From Thereva unica (Eukaryota > Arthropoda > Insecta > Diptera > Therevidae): a stretch of 64,000 nt of DNA. The position numbers were made by a program, and so were the translations under genes. Below the pieces are notes generated by a model. It did no database searches. It was not told the DNA's origin and saw only the letters and a list, made by a program, of their open reading frames with translations. This document shows, one piece after another, positions 30,801 to 41,098 of the stretch. The stretch is taken from positions 64,725,922-64,789,921 of the forward strand of contig OX465282.1 in assembly GCA_949987705.1 (NCBI GenBank), in the 5' to 3' direction. The stretch's first letter is position 1, and the number at the start of each line of letters is the position of its first letter.

Positions 30801-33088
30801 GGTTATTGAGCCCGTGTATAGTGCCAGCGAAGGTCCTCATGCAAAAACTTTGGTCTGAAAAATTAAGTTGGGACGAATCTATTCCTACAGACCTCCAGAT
30901 CGAATGGTCAGCATATCGAAAGCAGTTAGCTGAAGTGCCTAAACTTCGAGTACCGCGGTACGTATTTTCCAAATCCTATGCAAAGTATGAAATTCATGGC
31001 TTCGCAGACGCGTCGTTAACTGCATTTGGATGTTGTTTGTATGTAAGATGTATGCCTATGGAGGGGGCTGTCAAGACGATGCTAGTGTCAGCTAAATCTC
31101 GTGTAGCACCGCTAAAAACGCAATCACTGCCAAGGTTAGAGCTCTGCGCTGCCTTATTACTCGCGAAATTATACAATCGAATTAAGTCAACCTTTAGTTT
31201 GGCGTCACGTGTTGTTTTATGGACAGATTCGCAGATCGCACTTCATTGGATTCATGGAGAGTCTGGCCGTTGGACAGTTTTTGTTGCCAATAGAGTGGCC
31301 GAGATACAACAGCTCACAGAAAAGGAATGGTGGCGACACGTTCCATCACAGTCAAATGCAGCCGATCTTATCTCTAGAGGATGCCTCGTCAGAGGACTAC
31401 AAGAATCAATGTGGTTTACGGGACCGAGATTTCTCGAAGAAATGGACGATCAGTGGCCGTGTAATCCACCTGCAGTGGAGGAGTCAGTTATACCTGATAA
31501 AAGAAAGGTTAAATGTGCGCTTCTCGTCAGCCTGCCTTCCGAACTTTCAATTATCCACACAGATGCCTTCGTAAATCACTTTTCACGGCTACGTCGCATT
31601 ATAGCTTATGTATTGCGATTCAGTTCCCGAATCAACTATCGCCTACAAAGGAAAAAAGGAATGAGCAATTTAGGAATTATGTCGGACGCCACGGCAGAAC
31701 CAGATCTTTCAGTCGCTGAGTTAGATGAAGCTGAAAGAAGAATAGTATACTGTGTACAGAACCAGGCGTTCCAGGAAGAAATCAGAGCTTTGGTACACAA
31801 TCGAAAGATTAGTCAAAAGAGCCCACTCAAATCACTGTGCCCGTTTCTGGGAAATGAAAAACCACCTTTATTGCGAGTCGGGGGTCGATTAGCCCACTCC
31901 AATTTACCCTACTCAGTAAAACACCCCATATTGCTTCCAAAGAACCATCCCTTTTCGTTGTCAATTTTAACATACATGCATAAAAAATATTTTCATGCAG
32001 GAGTTCAATCATTAGTCGCAGCATCGAGGCAACAATACTGGATAATAAATGCTAAAGGAGGAGCCAAACACGTTATAAAGAGATGCCTACATTGTTTTCA
32101 CTATCGACCAAAAACTATTCAGCAAATAATGGGTGATTTACCAGCTCAAAGAGTACAACGCAGCATTCCATTCACTACTACCGGAGTAGATTTCTGTGGC
32201 CCAATTTACATTTCCACACGGATTCGAGGACGACCACTTCAGAAAGCATATTTAGCTGTGTTTGTTTGCTTCGCCACTAAAGCTACACACCTCGAGGTAG
32301 TATCTGATTTATCTACAGAAGCATTTATCCTAGCTCTGAAGAGATTCACTAGTAGACGTGGCTTATGTCATACCATATTTTGTGATAATGCTACTAATTT
32401 TGTAGGGGCCAAATCAAAGCTAACTGACTTACATAAAACTCTGTTCAACCAAGCGAATAGAGGTAAATTACAGCAGTTATGTGCAGAAGATAAAATCAGC
32501 TTTCGTTTTATACCTCCCAGGTCGCCTCATTTCGGTGGCCTATGGGAAGCCACAGTCAAGGTTGCTAAGTTTCACTTATATCGAGTAGTTCATAACTCTA
32601 AGCTCAGCTTCGAAGAACTGTCTACATTGACTGCACAGATAGAAGCAATCCTGAATTCTAGACCCTTAGGTGCTTTATCAGAGGATCCAAATGATGAAGA
32701 GGTTTTAACGCCAGGGCATTTCCTGATTGGCCGAGCGCTCACTACAGTTCCAGAACCAGATATAACCACTGAAAAATATTCGTTGCTTACTCGTTGGCAA
32801 CACGTACGTCAATTGCAGCAACACTTTTGGAAACGGTGGCTAAAGGAATATATCTCTCAGCTGCAGCAACGCCACAAATGGAATTCCACATCACCTAATG
32901 TTAAAGAGAATATGCTTGTACTTATCGCTGATGATAACCAACCACCACAAAAATGGTTGATTGGAAGAATTCTTCACACTTATCCCGGCGAAGACGGACA
33001 TATTCGGGTTGTTGATGTAAAGACAAAAGGAGGTATATATCGTCGAGCTATCACGAAGTTAGCACCTTTACCCGTCTTAGAAGATTGA
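27860..33088 (+). CDS. BEL/Pao gag-pol polyprotein
   Basis: This 1742-residue polyprotein packages and copies the element's RNA and inserts the DNA. Domains in order are: a coiled-coil-rich gag start, two CCHC zinc knuckles (CLKCKSSQHFISKC at about 332-345 and CINCLRNGHSVKDC at 366-379), an aspartic protease with VLLDSASQSNF (D462), a reverse transcriptase with YVDD (874-877), an RNase H with HGFADAS (D1050) and LWTDSQIALHW, an integrase HHCC zinc region starting near H1374, and a DDE core with D1444 (GVDFCGP), D1509 (FCDNATNF) and E1563 (GGLWEATVK). Length and order are normal for BEL/Pao. The DSAS protease motif is a known variant of DTG/DSG in this group. The start follows AACAAA, a good Kozak context. 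No stop or frameshift is present, so it should be functional. Confidence 0.97.
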   Translation: MASLKTLKTKRASAKGSLTRVKTFLETTKNPLIEELECRLSVLETCFTQLVAIQDEIDSHDEAADADKGQLGEIEDNYYQVKANLLARIAKLEKEKAVHSQPTTKEVESLNQQFCLPPKVHSSHLPKVQLPMFSGNCVEYTNFINTFQLVVVNDQNLTETEKFLHLRTCLTGEAFQAIAALEITDANFLEAMKLLHSRYGNKTIIFEAHATKLFNIPTTAKSSAMQLRNTIDTINVHYSALKSLGSTNDILNAILVHLGKQKVDRATLVKWEESLGYENLPTWETFSNFINLRCQYLSSRDSADHSKPIDVAAKGSHHRRTALTTFLTNSKCLKCKSSQHFISKCPSILNLAAVDRFLEIKKMGLCINCLRNGHSVKDCKSSKCRVCLSPHHTILHRYDMSTSLSQQVPENQNLNTIAQDYKNSSSLHSTRALEIDQIILATALVHAEDEDGQDVPVRVLLDSASQSNFITEALSQRLNLPTKNIDTEVNGIGGRRSRVRSSTSVTIKSRINDFVTTIDTLLIPTITTSKPESQIDYHNWKIPNNIQLADPTFYKPQGIDVLLGAEVFYKLLGAGRIQLNDKLPILQETVFGWIVAGKLLTCKSKHRAISNLIVNTAVGNQENTLSQQLEQFWTLEEVEPAAPHWTQEQIMCEHHFINTTSRAEDGKFVVRLPFKHNHNGLGESRTRALRSLARVERLLGQDDNLKKQYNDFMQEYEDLGHMSKANIPDSNIKYLIPHRGVLRPDSSTTKLRVVFNASCPTSNKISLNDMLMVGPTIQPELYDIMIKFRSYKYGLTADITKMYRQVWIHPDDRQYLGILWRTDSTKPPTTYILNTVTYGTASAPFQAIRCLKELGSQCADEFPMASDVLQNSFYVDDMIAGTDTSEQLVELKSQVQKACLSAGFQLRKWTSNNIEFIKSIPEDEREKCTKFDKSEVVKTLGVIWDPREDEFRFTCNLNAISDKFTKRAVLSGISSLFDPLGLLSPCIVPAKVLMQKLWSEKLSWDESIPTDLQIEWSAYRKQLAEVPKLRVPRYVFSKSYAKYEIHGFADASLTAFGCCLYVRCMPMEGAVKTMLVSAKSRVAPLKTQSLPRLELCAALLLAKLYNRIKSTFSLASRVVLWTDSQIALHWIHGESGRWTVFVANRVAEIQQLTEKEWWRHVPSQSNAADLISRGCLVRGLQESMWFTGPRFLEEMDDQWPCNPPAVEESVIPDKRKVKCALLVSLPSELSIIHTDAFVNHFSRLRRIIAYVLRFSSRINYRLQRKKGMSNLGIMSDATAEPDLSVAELDEAERRIVYCVQNQAFQEEIRALVHNRKISQKSPLKSLCPFLGNEKPPLLRVGGRLAHSNLPYSVKHPILLPKNHPFSLSILTYMHKKYFHAGVQSLVAASRQQYWIINAKGGAKHVIKRCLHCFHYRPKTIQQIMGDLPAQRVQRSIPFTTTGVDFCGPIYISTRIRGRPLQKAYLAVFVCFATKATHLEVVSDLSTEAFILALKRFTSRRGLCHTIFCDNATNFVGAKSKLTDLHKTLFNQANRGKLQQLCAEDKISFRFIPPRSPHFGGLWEATVKVAKFHLYRVVHNSKLSFEELSTLTAQIEAILNSRPLGALSEDPNDEEVLTPGHFLIGRALTTVPEPDITTEKYSLLTRWQHVRQLQQHFWKRWLKEYISQLQQRHKWNSTSPNVKENMLVLIADDNQPPQKWLIGRILHTYPGEDGHIRVVDVKTKGGIYRRAITKLAPLPVLED

Positions 33089-33119
33089 AGATACTTCAGT
33101 ATCTTCAAGGCGGCCGGCA
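33088..33119 (+). other. inverted repeat and plus-strand primer region before the 3' LTR
   Basis: Directly at the stop codon, GAAGATAC and GTATCTTC form an 8-bp stem with loop TTCA. Then CAAGGCGGCCGGCA runs to the LTR start. This is where the polypurine tract should be. The tract is short and interrupted by pyrimidines, resembling the AAGGCGG-type tracts of other BEL elements. Confidence 0.55.
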
Positions 33120-33401
33120 TGGATAATTTTAAGTAGTTTCTTTTGTAAAAATCTAAGTATGCTGGATAATTGTAATAGTTCTTTTTTTGTAAAAATCCAA
33201 GTATGCATTGACAAAAAAAAAATAAATTTTTCCTTAGAGTTTCACGTCTAAGTTTTCAGTTGTTAATTTTTCACCGTTCGTGTCGGTCATGTTTCAATCG
33301 AGATATTTTAATTAAACTTGTTTTTAACTTAAATTAATAAATCAATTATAACTCAGATTATTATTATAGTTTTTCAATTGAAGCCATTTTCGCGCTAAAC
33401 A
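33120..33401 (+). repeat. 3' LTR of the BEL/Pao element
   Basis: It has the same length and, by eye, the same sequence as 27509-27790, including the duplicated 43/44-bp segment. It is followed directly by the AATAT target duplication. Confidence 0.95.
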
Positions 33402-33479
33402 AATATTACTAAAAAATTATTTACGTGTCAAACAAGAAATATCTTACACAAATGAGGAGGCTGATAGCTTCTTCTTCTT

Positions 33480-35830
33480 TTCTTTGATCCGTTATCTGGC
33501 GGTCCAAGCGGGACGTCCCCGCAACGGATAGCTGCTGTCAGTGCCTGCCTGGGTCTCGAACTCTATTCACGATTGGTTTCCATTGTTGTCGGGTTTTGAC
33601 TACTTCTCGAGCCTCGATAACTGATAACCGCTGATTCTTTAGCTCACCCTCGATATTCTTTAGCCAGGTTTTCTTCGGTACCGATCGATTGATTCTCCAG
33701 TCTGCGGGACGGTCTCGCCAGAGAAGTTTACGTGGCAAGCGGTTATCTTCCATTCGGCAAACATGTCCAAACCACCGTAGTCGGGGTTTTTGCATTTCTT
33801 CTTCGATCAGTGTCTGCTGATTGCATCTTTGTCGAACTGTCACGTTTCGACGGCAATCGCGGAGTGAGACACCGAGGATCTGCCTCAAGCATGGCATTTG
33901 GAAAACCTCGAGCTTCTTAACGCCTAGTTTGAGCAGTGTCCACGTTTCAGATCCATAAAGAAGAATCGGAAGGATCAACGTTCCGTAAAGATGTACTTTT
34001 GTTTTGATGGAAATTTGTTCGTTTCCATATGCACCACTTGAATGAAGCGAATGTTGCTTGGCCGATGCGGCTGTGAACGTCGGACGTCGATGTCCCTTTC
34101 GTTTCCTCAACGAAATATTTGAGCATCGGAACCTGTTCGATTTGGGTTCCATCGAGGTTAACACTGGCATTTGATCCGTCTGTTGTGATCACTTTGGTCT
34201 TTTCAGCATTAGTTTTAACCCGTATGGCTGTGCGATACGGGAAATGTCGTGTCCGTTGCTTCGGCATCCGTGTCGGCGAAGATGGCGCTATCGCCGGCGA
34301 ACATTAAGTCGATTACGAAGTTGATCGATCGTTGAAGATTACGAAGTCCATCGAATGCTTCACGCATAATCGCGTCGATCACGACTTTGAAGAGAAGTGG
34401 CGAAGCGACGACTCCCTTTCGGACCCCCGTTTGAATCGGGAACTCCTCGGATAAGTCGCTTCGAATACGAACGGTGATGGTTGAGCCATCTTATTGCTTG
34501 GAGAAGTTGGATGATTTTCAATGGCACTTGTTCGGTTTCCAAAGCTCTCCACAAACTATTCCAATCGGTGCAATCGAAACCGGATTTGAGATGGATGAAA
34601 ACGACGACAGTTTGTTTGCCGCAATGAATTCTTTCTTCCATTAGCTGACGGAGTGCAAATATTTGATCAATGCATCCACGATGTGGTCTATAAATCCCGC
34701 TTGCTCTTTCCGATTCGTTTGCTCCTACGTTTCTGATTTTATAATTTTCGTAAATATTTTGCCGACGATCGAAAGGAGGCAATACCGCGATAATTCTTGC
34801 ATTCGCGACTGTCGCCTTTCTTTAAAATTGGGACAACGATGGCTTTCTTCCAGGTCGAAGGGACGCGATCCGAATCCGCGATCCATTTATGTGTTATGAG
34901 AACATGAAATCGTTGTGATAACACATCGCCTCCGACTTCGATCATCTCGGCGGTTACTTGGTCTTGGCGCTTTTTCATTTTCCTCGATTTTATTGCCGTC
35001 TTCACCTCGATAATTGTCGCGGTATCGAGAACTTGAGTCGTCGGCTGTTCGATAATCGGCGGTTCGGTTGCTGGAGCTTGTGTCGGGGCGTGGATTCTCT
35101 CCACCGCTGCAGGCGTTCATGGGGAGAAGTCACAAAACTCCATCCGATTTTCTGATGTTGTCGTTTGCTTATGTTGTTTTGTCACCTAACCGCCGGAGTG
35201 TCTAGTACAATTTCATTTTCTGTCGAACTTCTTTGTTCAATCGTCGGTATTGCTGAAAGTCGAGGTCCAGACAGCTGTCCGAGATCCATGGCTGCGTCCG
35301 TATAGGTGGACACAACGCCATTTAACACTTCACAATGGACTCCTACAATGGCCTTTCTTCTACATCGATATTCGTCCAGTAAGCACCGCGAATTTGTTGG
35401 ATAGTACCATTTGAGATAATGGTCCGATCCGCAATCGGGCCCACACATTGCACGTACCTCTTTGAGCGTCGATCGGAATCTTGCGTAGTCTGACATCGCC
35501 TAGTCTTTGCCGGATGGATTTCGCCGGGTGAGTTGGTGTTTGGGTGGATGGCGGAAAATGCTGTTGTCAACGATCAAGTTGTTTGACGCTGCGAATGAAG
35601 GCAGGCGTAAGCCGTTGGCGTTAATTACTTCGTATCCGAATTTGCCCATAGTTTCTTCCCAGCCGGTTCGATCTGCTCCTGAATGTGCATTGAAGTCCCC
35701 GCGAGTATTATTAACTCGGTTCGAGGTATCATATCCAGCGTCTGTTTGACCTAATCGTAAAACTCCCTTGTTCGCGTTCGTGCTGGTTTCGGTTCGCGCA
35801 TAAACGGCGAGTTACTAATTCGGATCGATT
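33480..35830 (-). pseudogene. RTE-type LINE, endonuclease end to C-terminus, degraded
   Basis: Minus-strand blocks, N- to C-terminal, are SDHYLKWYYPTNSRC (end of endonuclease, near 35420), DTATIIEVKTAIKSRKMKKR, VPSTWKKAIVVPILKKGD and CKNYRGIA (RT fingers, 34780-35000), GCIDQIFALRQLMEERI with VVVFIHLKSGFDCTDWNSLW (RT palm, 34530-34680), and GSETWTLLKLGVKKLEVFQM, RLRWFGHVCRMEDNRLPRKL and WKPIVNRVRDPGRH with its stop at 33538. The family is RTE-like. Frameshifts separate almost every block, and the aspartate of FIDF is replaced by histidine. The 3' end at about 33465-33480 is A/G-rich (GAAGAAGAAG on the minus strand). The BEL element lies about 70 bp beyond its 3' end. Confidence 0.88.
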
Positions 35831-36154
35831 TTTTTTCTGTTAAAATTCCATTCCATGCTGAGTTCCCGATAGGGCTGATTACCTTACGATAATTTTGGGT
35901 CACAACTTGATGAATGTGGGCGTGAGGAAAGTTTTAAAAAAAATTATATTGAACACGTGTTTGTAGAAGTTTGGAATACTATGGTCATTGACGGTTATCC
36001 TTTAATTGCAACCTACCTTTCACCTGATGAAAAATAAGATCTTCTTACTGCCAACTGGTGTACTAGTTGCGTCTGTAAAATAGTTATGAGCAAGACTGGT
36101 TTTGCAGTTTTGCCTTTTCTTGCACATTTAGCAAGATCTAAGCAAGACCAAGAC
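35831..36154. other. unassigned sequence
   Basis: No gene or repeat recognised. The downstream part is rich in AAGA and TCTTG motifs that lead into the inverted repeat. Confidence 0.25.
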
Positions 36155-36387
36155 AAGACAGGACAAAACAAGACTGCAAGATCAAGATAGAAAGACTTTC
36201 TGCTCATCACTAAGTGCCAAAATTCTTGCAGGGATGAGCTTGCAAAAAGACTTGCGGTCCTGTCTTGGTACTGCTAAATTTACAAGATAATAATTTACAA
36301 GACGATAACTTACAAGACTTTTTCCACTTAGTGATGAGCAGGAAGCCTCGTTATCTTGATCTTTCAGTCTTGTCCTTGTCCTGTCTT
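36155..36387. repeat. inverted repeat, 62/63-bp arms with a 108-bp loop
   Basis: The left arm (36155-36216) and right arm (36325-36387) pair through AAGACAGGAC, AAGATCAAGATA and CTGCTCATCACTAAGTG and their reverse complements. Arms differ at several positions. The loop and flanks are full of CAAGA/TCTTG motifs. No target duplication was identified, so it may be a foldback element or a local inverted duplication. Confidence 0.7.
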
Positions 36388-36479
36388 ATCATGATACGTA
36401 TTTTTTTGCTTCACCCTGAAGTGCTTTGTTTAAAGTATCAGGACTGAAAATTGAGTTTTTTAAACTTTCTAATATAGAG

Positions 36480-36990
36480 AAGTAATTGTAATCGGTCCGA
36501 AAACCGAACTCGAAATTTTCAACGTATTTCCATTTTTCAAGGTCCTAATAGCATTTTAAGCTAAGATTTGGGAGGAAGTATGTTGAGGTGTCATTCGAAA
36601 CATATTAACGGAAATATGATCTGAAAAGATTTTTATAAAATTTGGTCAAGCCGTTTTTTGGTTTAAGCAACATAAGTGATTTTTGTACCTGCACGATATC
36701 GCGCGAAGTAAAAAAGATATCGTCTTAGTTGAGGTGCCGTTCAAAGAGTATTAACCAAAATATGATCTGAAAAGATTTTCATAAAATTCGGCTGAACCGT
36801 TTTTTTGTTTAAAGGACGTTCGTAATTTTTGTACATTCACGATACCACGCGAACCAAAAACTATTTAGACTTCTTTGAGGCGCAAGAGAAGCATATTAAC
36901 GAAAAAACGAAAAAATACCCTGCAAAAAATTTCATAACATTCGGTCGGGCCTTTTTAGTTTAAATGGAAATCTTCGGCTAAGTGTCAGAA
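36480..36990 (+). repeat. dispersed repeat with internal near-repeats
   Basis: GTAATCGGTCCGAAAA, TTTCAACGTATTTCCAT and GGGAGGAAGTATGT match 62440-62550. ACGATATCGCGCGAA and the AAACTGATATCGACTTC-like text match the window end (63960-64000) and start. Within the copy, blocks with ATATGATCTGAAAAGATTTT and AAATT.GG...CCGTTTTTTTG recur about every 150 bases. It is non-coding. Confidence 0.65.
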
Positions 36991-37704
36991 AGACCTTAAA
37001 TAGATAAGTTTTGCTAATATCTAATAGACTCGGTGGAATAAGACCCGCTCTAAATAATAAATAATAATAAATATAATTTATTAACATTGTACAAAAGAAC
37101 ATAAATAATTAAGTGATCTTTTTTGGATTCTGCACAGGGATAGCCTTCCAACAAAACATCTCTTGTCAAAATCCGACAACCTTTAAAAATCGTGCAAAAC
37201 TTTCGTTACCCTTTACAAACATCACGAATATTTCAAACCTTGGATTAGCACTTTTTAACGGGAAATTGTTTTCTACGCGTGATACAGTTTCAGGAAATTG
37301 CGGTTCATCCCGGGACTTCCAGTAGCTACCGCAAAATTTGTTCTTTTTGGTCAAGCCTGACAAGTACTTTAAATTGATTAGTTTGCCAATATCTCTTGAA
37401 AGCTTTGAAATTTCCAAATGAAGTCATTCGCTTCCCAGTTTATCAACGGCGCTTCAACACGCTCAGTACGAATTCGAACACCCGCTTTAGTGCAGCGAAC
37501 GAAATACGGAGGACATGTTTGTTTGCTAACGTTCAGGAAAAACAAATTTTCTAGAAAATCGTTTAGATTAACCACCATTATAGTTATTTCAACTAGCTTC
37601 TCTCAAGATTACTTTGTCACCAGTTCTGATACTAGTCAAGTTCCCACTAGTGCTAAACGTATTACTATTTTGTAAGTAGTCAGTTTATTCCGTCTTCGTT
37701 CATG
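36991..37704. other. unassigned sequence
   Basis: Open frames on both strands (37166-37417 minus, 37418-37675 plus, 37378-37578 minus) overlap each other and show no domain. Nothing is recognised. Confidence 0.25.
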
Positions 37705-37761
37705 ATACTGAGAAGTTGATCGTGTGGACCAAAGGGGTCAAACCCACATCCCAACTAGTTT
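37705..37761 (-). repeat. 57-bp dispersed repeat with a B-box-like core, copy 2
   Basis: Same sequence as 221-277 with about four differences. Here the B-box-like core reads GGTTTGACCCC on the minus strand, so the resemblance to a pol III box is weaker. Confidence 0.5.
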
Positions 37762-39834
37762 GAATTTAAATTTACGTCTCGCTTTGCAAACGGATGTGGA
37801 ACGTAGAGGATTTTCTCAGTTCTCATGTGATTGTTGTTGTCCCTCTGTCAAGTCACAGCTCCCCAAAAGTGCTGCAGTGCTGCTTGTTACTTCATTTTTA
37901 TAATCATAGACAAAACATTCTAAACATCTAGGAGTCTAGCTAGAAGCACTAAAAAGCTTTTGGAGGACCTCTTGCTTCACGTGAAACTCACTGTTTCAAA
38001 GGCTATCTTCTAGAAGTGCATGGAAAAATGCCACGCCTATTTGAAAATTCATTTGACATTTTGTCACAGTTTCGTTGGTGAAATCCTATAATATTTAAGC
38101 TTAAATTTGAAAAATAAATAAGCAAAATATTCGTAAAATCTTTAAAAATCTTGTTTTGAGACTACAGGCTGAAGTATTGACATAAAAAAAAATATATTTA
38201 TTTTAAAAATTCCGCCGCAGTAAAGTTGAAGCTGGTTAGACTTTTCCCCAGATAGGAAAAAAAGTCCCAAAAATATCCCAAAATGAGAAATGTTCAATTT
38301 TTTTTTATACAAAAAGCATACGCGCGCATAAGTGCGGCGCGACTCATCCGCAACGATTAATCCGGCATGAGAGTACGATGTATAGTGACGAAGTCTAAAC
38401 TTAGCTTTAGACTTACAATACCCAATCCGTCGTCTAGTATTAAGCTTAGTTCGAATGACAGGTGAAGAGATTAAATTTTAAGGCAGTGAAATCAAGAACT
38501 ACTTAGATAGTATAAGCGGTAGTAAATACTAGATTGGGACGGCTATCTTTAATTCTTTTCTTTACTTTTGTCAGCATACTGTCAGTATCTCAAGTTCCAT
38601 CTTCTAAGTGTTTTTTTTCATAAGTCAAATTAAAAAGGAATTATTTTTAATGTCCTGGCCATCTTGAAACAATTTATGAACCGTTAAAACTTTTCACTTG
38701 AGCTTAATTCGAATAATAGTATTTTCTCTTTTATTGCAGATATACCAAACGATTTTCCTAAACAGAGCAAGTAAGTTCCACGGCATAATCTAGAGTTAAT
38801 TAATTTTAATTAATCTTCAATAATAAACTTTTAATTAAAAAATGACCACCTTTTAGCAAACAGTATACCATCCTAATTTTACACGAATACACACACACCT
38901 CCATTCTGTTGCTGGTATTAAAATTTCTTTTATGAAAAGTTCAAGGCTTTATACAAGTATTCAAGTATTATAGGCAATCTCATTTCCCTTAAAAAAAGTT
39001 GCTAAAATTATCTTGTCACAATAAACGCAAGCAAGTTCCTAAAATAATCTTCAAGAGCAGTTCGTTTTTTACAAAGGACATTTCTTTTTAATTTTCATTA
39101 AAATTATTTTGTTAATTGCGTACAGTATCAAGGTGAACTTGAGATTTTTGTCCAGTGTTTGCCTGAATTTCTCTTCCTCGTCAAACAATACTCGGAAATT
39201 TTGTAAAGGCAGTGATTTACTGTCTTGTCAGTTTCTGACGATTTGAAAAATTACTTTGGGCTGTGACGTTAATTATGTTGAGAAATTTCGTCACAATTTT
39301 CCTATGAAACATATATTTTTATTATATTATAATTCAGTTGAATAAAGATGTGAATATGAATGGAATGAATTAACTTAATTGCTACAATCGCAGATTTATA
39401 TACCTTTATCGTCGGGAAGCTGTAAAATTTTATAAATATTAAATTCGTAAGGATTAAATATAAACATACAGAGTTGGATATGAAGGCATCAAAGATAATC
39501 AATATGGAATTTTGTTTACCCACATTCGTTCTATGATGGTAGTTGTTTAAAAAAATAACTGAAACTACAATTTATAGTAAGTGAATATATTAGTAATGTG
39601 AAAATATGCAAAACTAAACATGAAAGAGCGGTGTATTCCTATTTTTTGACTTATAGATAAAGGCCATACAAAATTACCCCAGGCACTAAGGTGCTAAAAT
39701 TCACCCTCATTGCGCTCACCGACATCGACAGCTGCCGACACTTGAAACCGACACTACATTTTTTGTATTCCCGTCATCTGTCGATGTCGATGCCAATGTC
39801 GATGAATTTCCCTTTAGTGAAATGTTTAAATTTG
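37762..39834. other. unassigned AT-rich sequence
   Basis: No gene recognised. A possible 31-bp micro-exon (38740-38770, between TTTTATTGCAG and GTAAGT) is described under findings. Sequence at 38430-38460 weakly resembles the LINE 3' end at 17820 but is too short to call. Confidence 0.25.
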
Positions 39835-40310
39835 AGATAATAGCTGCGTTCCTTCTCTGCTAATTTTTACTATTTTTTACACGTGCGTACTAGCAACTAC
39901 ACTTGTTCTTATAAAAGAGTGGATAGCGCATGCAGTTACGCAATTAAAACCCGCTAGAGTGAAAGTCGGTATTTCGAATCTAATGTGAATTATTTTCACT
40001 TATGTCATCAGCCGCTAGATGGCTTATATTTGTGTTGAACTGATTTGCTCATATAAAAACGTCCATAAATGAAACTTCAGTCGTATAATTATCAAAAATT
40101 ATTACCTTTCGCTTTACTTTTAAAAATTGCCGCATTAATTTCTCCATTGTGTTATAAATTCTCCTTTAAAGAACATTTTATTTGTTTACAAATCAAGTAA
40201 CGTTAAAAATTTTAGGTGAGATTTTATTCAAATCAGAAAATTTTGCGTTCCTTTTCTGCTCTACTCACAAGTACTAAATAGTAGAAAAGAAAGCAGCACA
40301 TATTGTTTAT
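39835..40310 (+). repeat. dispersed repeat, copy 1
   Basis: AATAGCTGCGTTCCTTCTCTG, ATTTTTACTATT, TTACTTTTAAAAATTGCCG and CATTAATTTCTCCAT match the reverse complement of 49195-49435. Both ends contain GCGTTCCTT..TCTGCT-like text in partly inverted orientation (39845 and 40250), so terminal inverted repeats are possible. Non-coding; class unknown. Confidence 0.5.
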
Positions 40311-40512
40311 TATATATGCATATATAAAAATGGAGAGCATAAGTTATTTTTATGTTGTTTCATTAATTTATATTATATTTATTTCCGACTAAATAAAAGT
40401 GCATTCCACCATGCTTGAAGTTAAAATAATACTTGAAATAAATGAACAGGTATGTTGGTTTTCTTGGATGACTTCATTCACTTCCTTTTTTTCACTTAAT
40501 CATTTTCTTCTT

Positions 40513-40605
40513 TAACGGCTTTTAACCGGCCTTGGCCTCTCGCAACTGTTCTCTCCACCGGTCTTGATTCTGAGCCGATGTCATCCAGTTTGGCATCTCC
40601 TGGTC
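40513..40605 (-). pseudogene. short LINE C-terminal fragment
   Basis: The minus strand reads EMPNWMTSAQNQDRWREQLR and EAKAG before a stop. This resembles the A.DR..WR..L.EAKA end of RTE/CR1-like LINE proteins (compare the plus-strand end at 15340-15400). It is an isolated remnant of about 30 codons. Confidence 0.5.
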
Positions 40606-41060
40606 AGTGTTGCTAAATCATTAGTGCTCCCCGGAGTGCCCTAGAAATAGCTCTATATTCCCTAAATATTTTAACTTCTCTCCTAGCTTTTGGAAACGCA
40701 TACTTACTAACCATATGAGTTGTGTTGGATCATGATCTATATTATAATATGAACATAATAAATTTCAGGGTTTATATAATTTCTTTTTCAATTATTAATT
40801 AATACTGATATTAATAGCACGTTTCCAAAGAATAAGTCACTTTATTCAAAGCCGCATGGGTTGACATCTTTGGTGCGAAGAAATAATCATATCCTATTTG
40901 AGTTTAAATTGACATTTCAATTAATTTCTTTTTCAGATATATGCTTTATTAAACATTTTTCAGTTATAACATCCATGCTTTAAAGCTATATTCAAATCAA
41001 AGAGATCACATTGTCAATTGTAAGTATACATATAAAAAGATTAGTCGATAAAACTATATA
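40606..41060. other. unassigned AT-rich sequence
   Basis: Nothing recognised. Confidence 0.2.
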
Positions 41061-41090
41061 TAAGCCTCTAGTCTGTCACATAAAAAAAGT
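41061..41090 (+). mobile_element. isolated SINE/LINE 3' tail
   Basis: TAAGCCTCTAGTCTGTCACA followed by TAAAAAAA is nearly the same as the 3' end of the SINE at 13374-13648 read on the minus strand. It is probably an extremely 5'-truncated insertion of that SINE or its partner LINE. Confidence 0.5.
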
Positions 41091-41098
41091 GTATTTAT

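Larger units (their letters stand above)
27509..33401 (+). mobile_element. complete BEL/Pao LTR retrotransposon
   Basis: The element consists of a 282-bp 5' LTR (27509-27790), a primer-binding site, a single long gag-pol frame, and a 282-bp 3' LTR (33120-33401). The two LTRs start TGGATAATTT, end GCTAAACA, and read as identical by eye. The target duplication AATAT (27504-27508 and 33402-33406) is perfect and 5 bp long, as usual for this group. There is no envelope gene. The total of 5.9 kb, intact frame and matching LTRs suggest a very recent insertion that may still be competent for transposition. Confidence 0.97.

Noticed and set aside
33088..33120. An envelope-like third ORF in the BEL element.
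   Set aside because: Only about 30 bases separate the pol stop codon from the 3' LTR, so there is no room.
38370..38460. A third copy of the LINE 3' end found at 286 and 17777.
   Set aside because: Only scattered matches around CTAGTATTAAGCTTAG were seen, too short to support a call.
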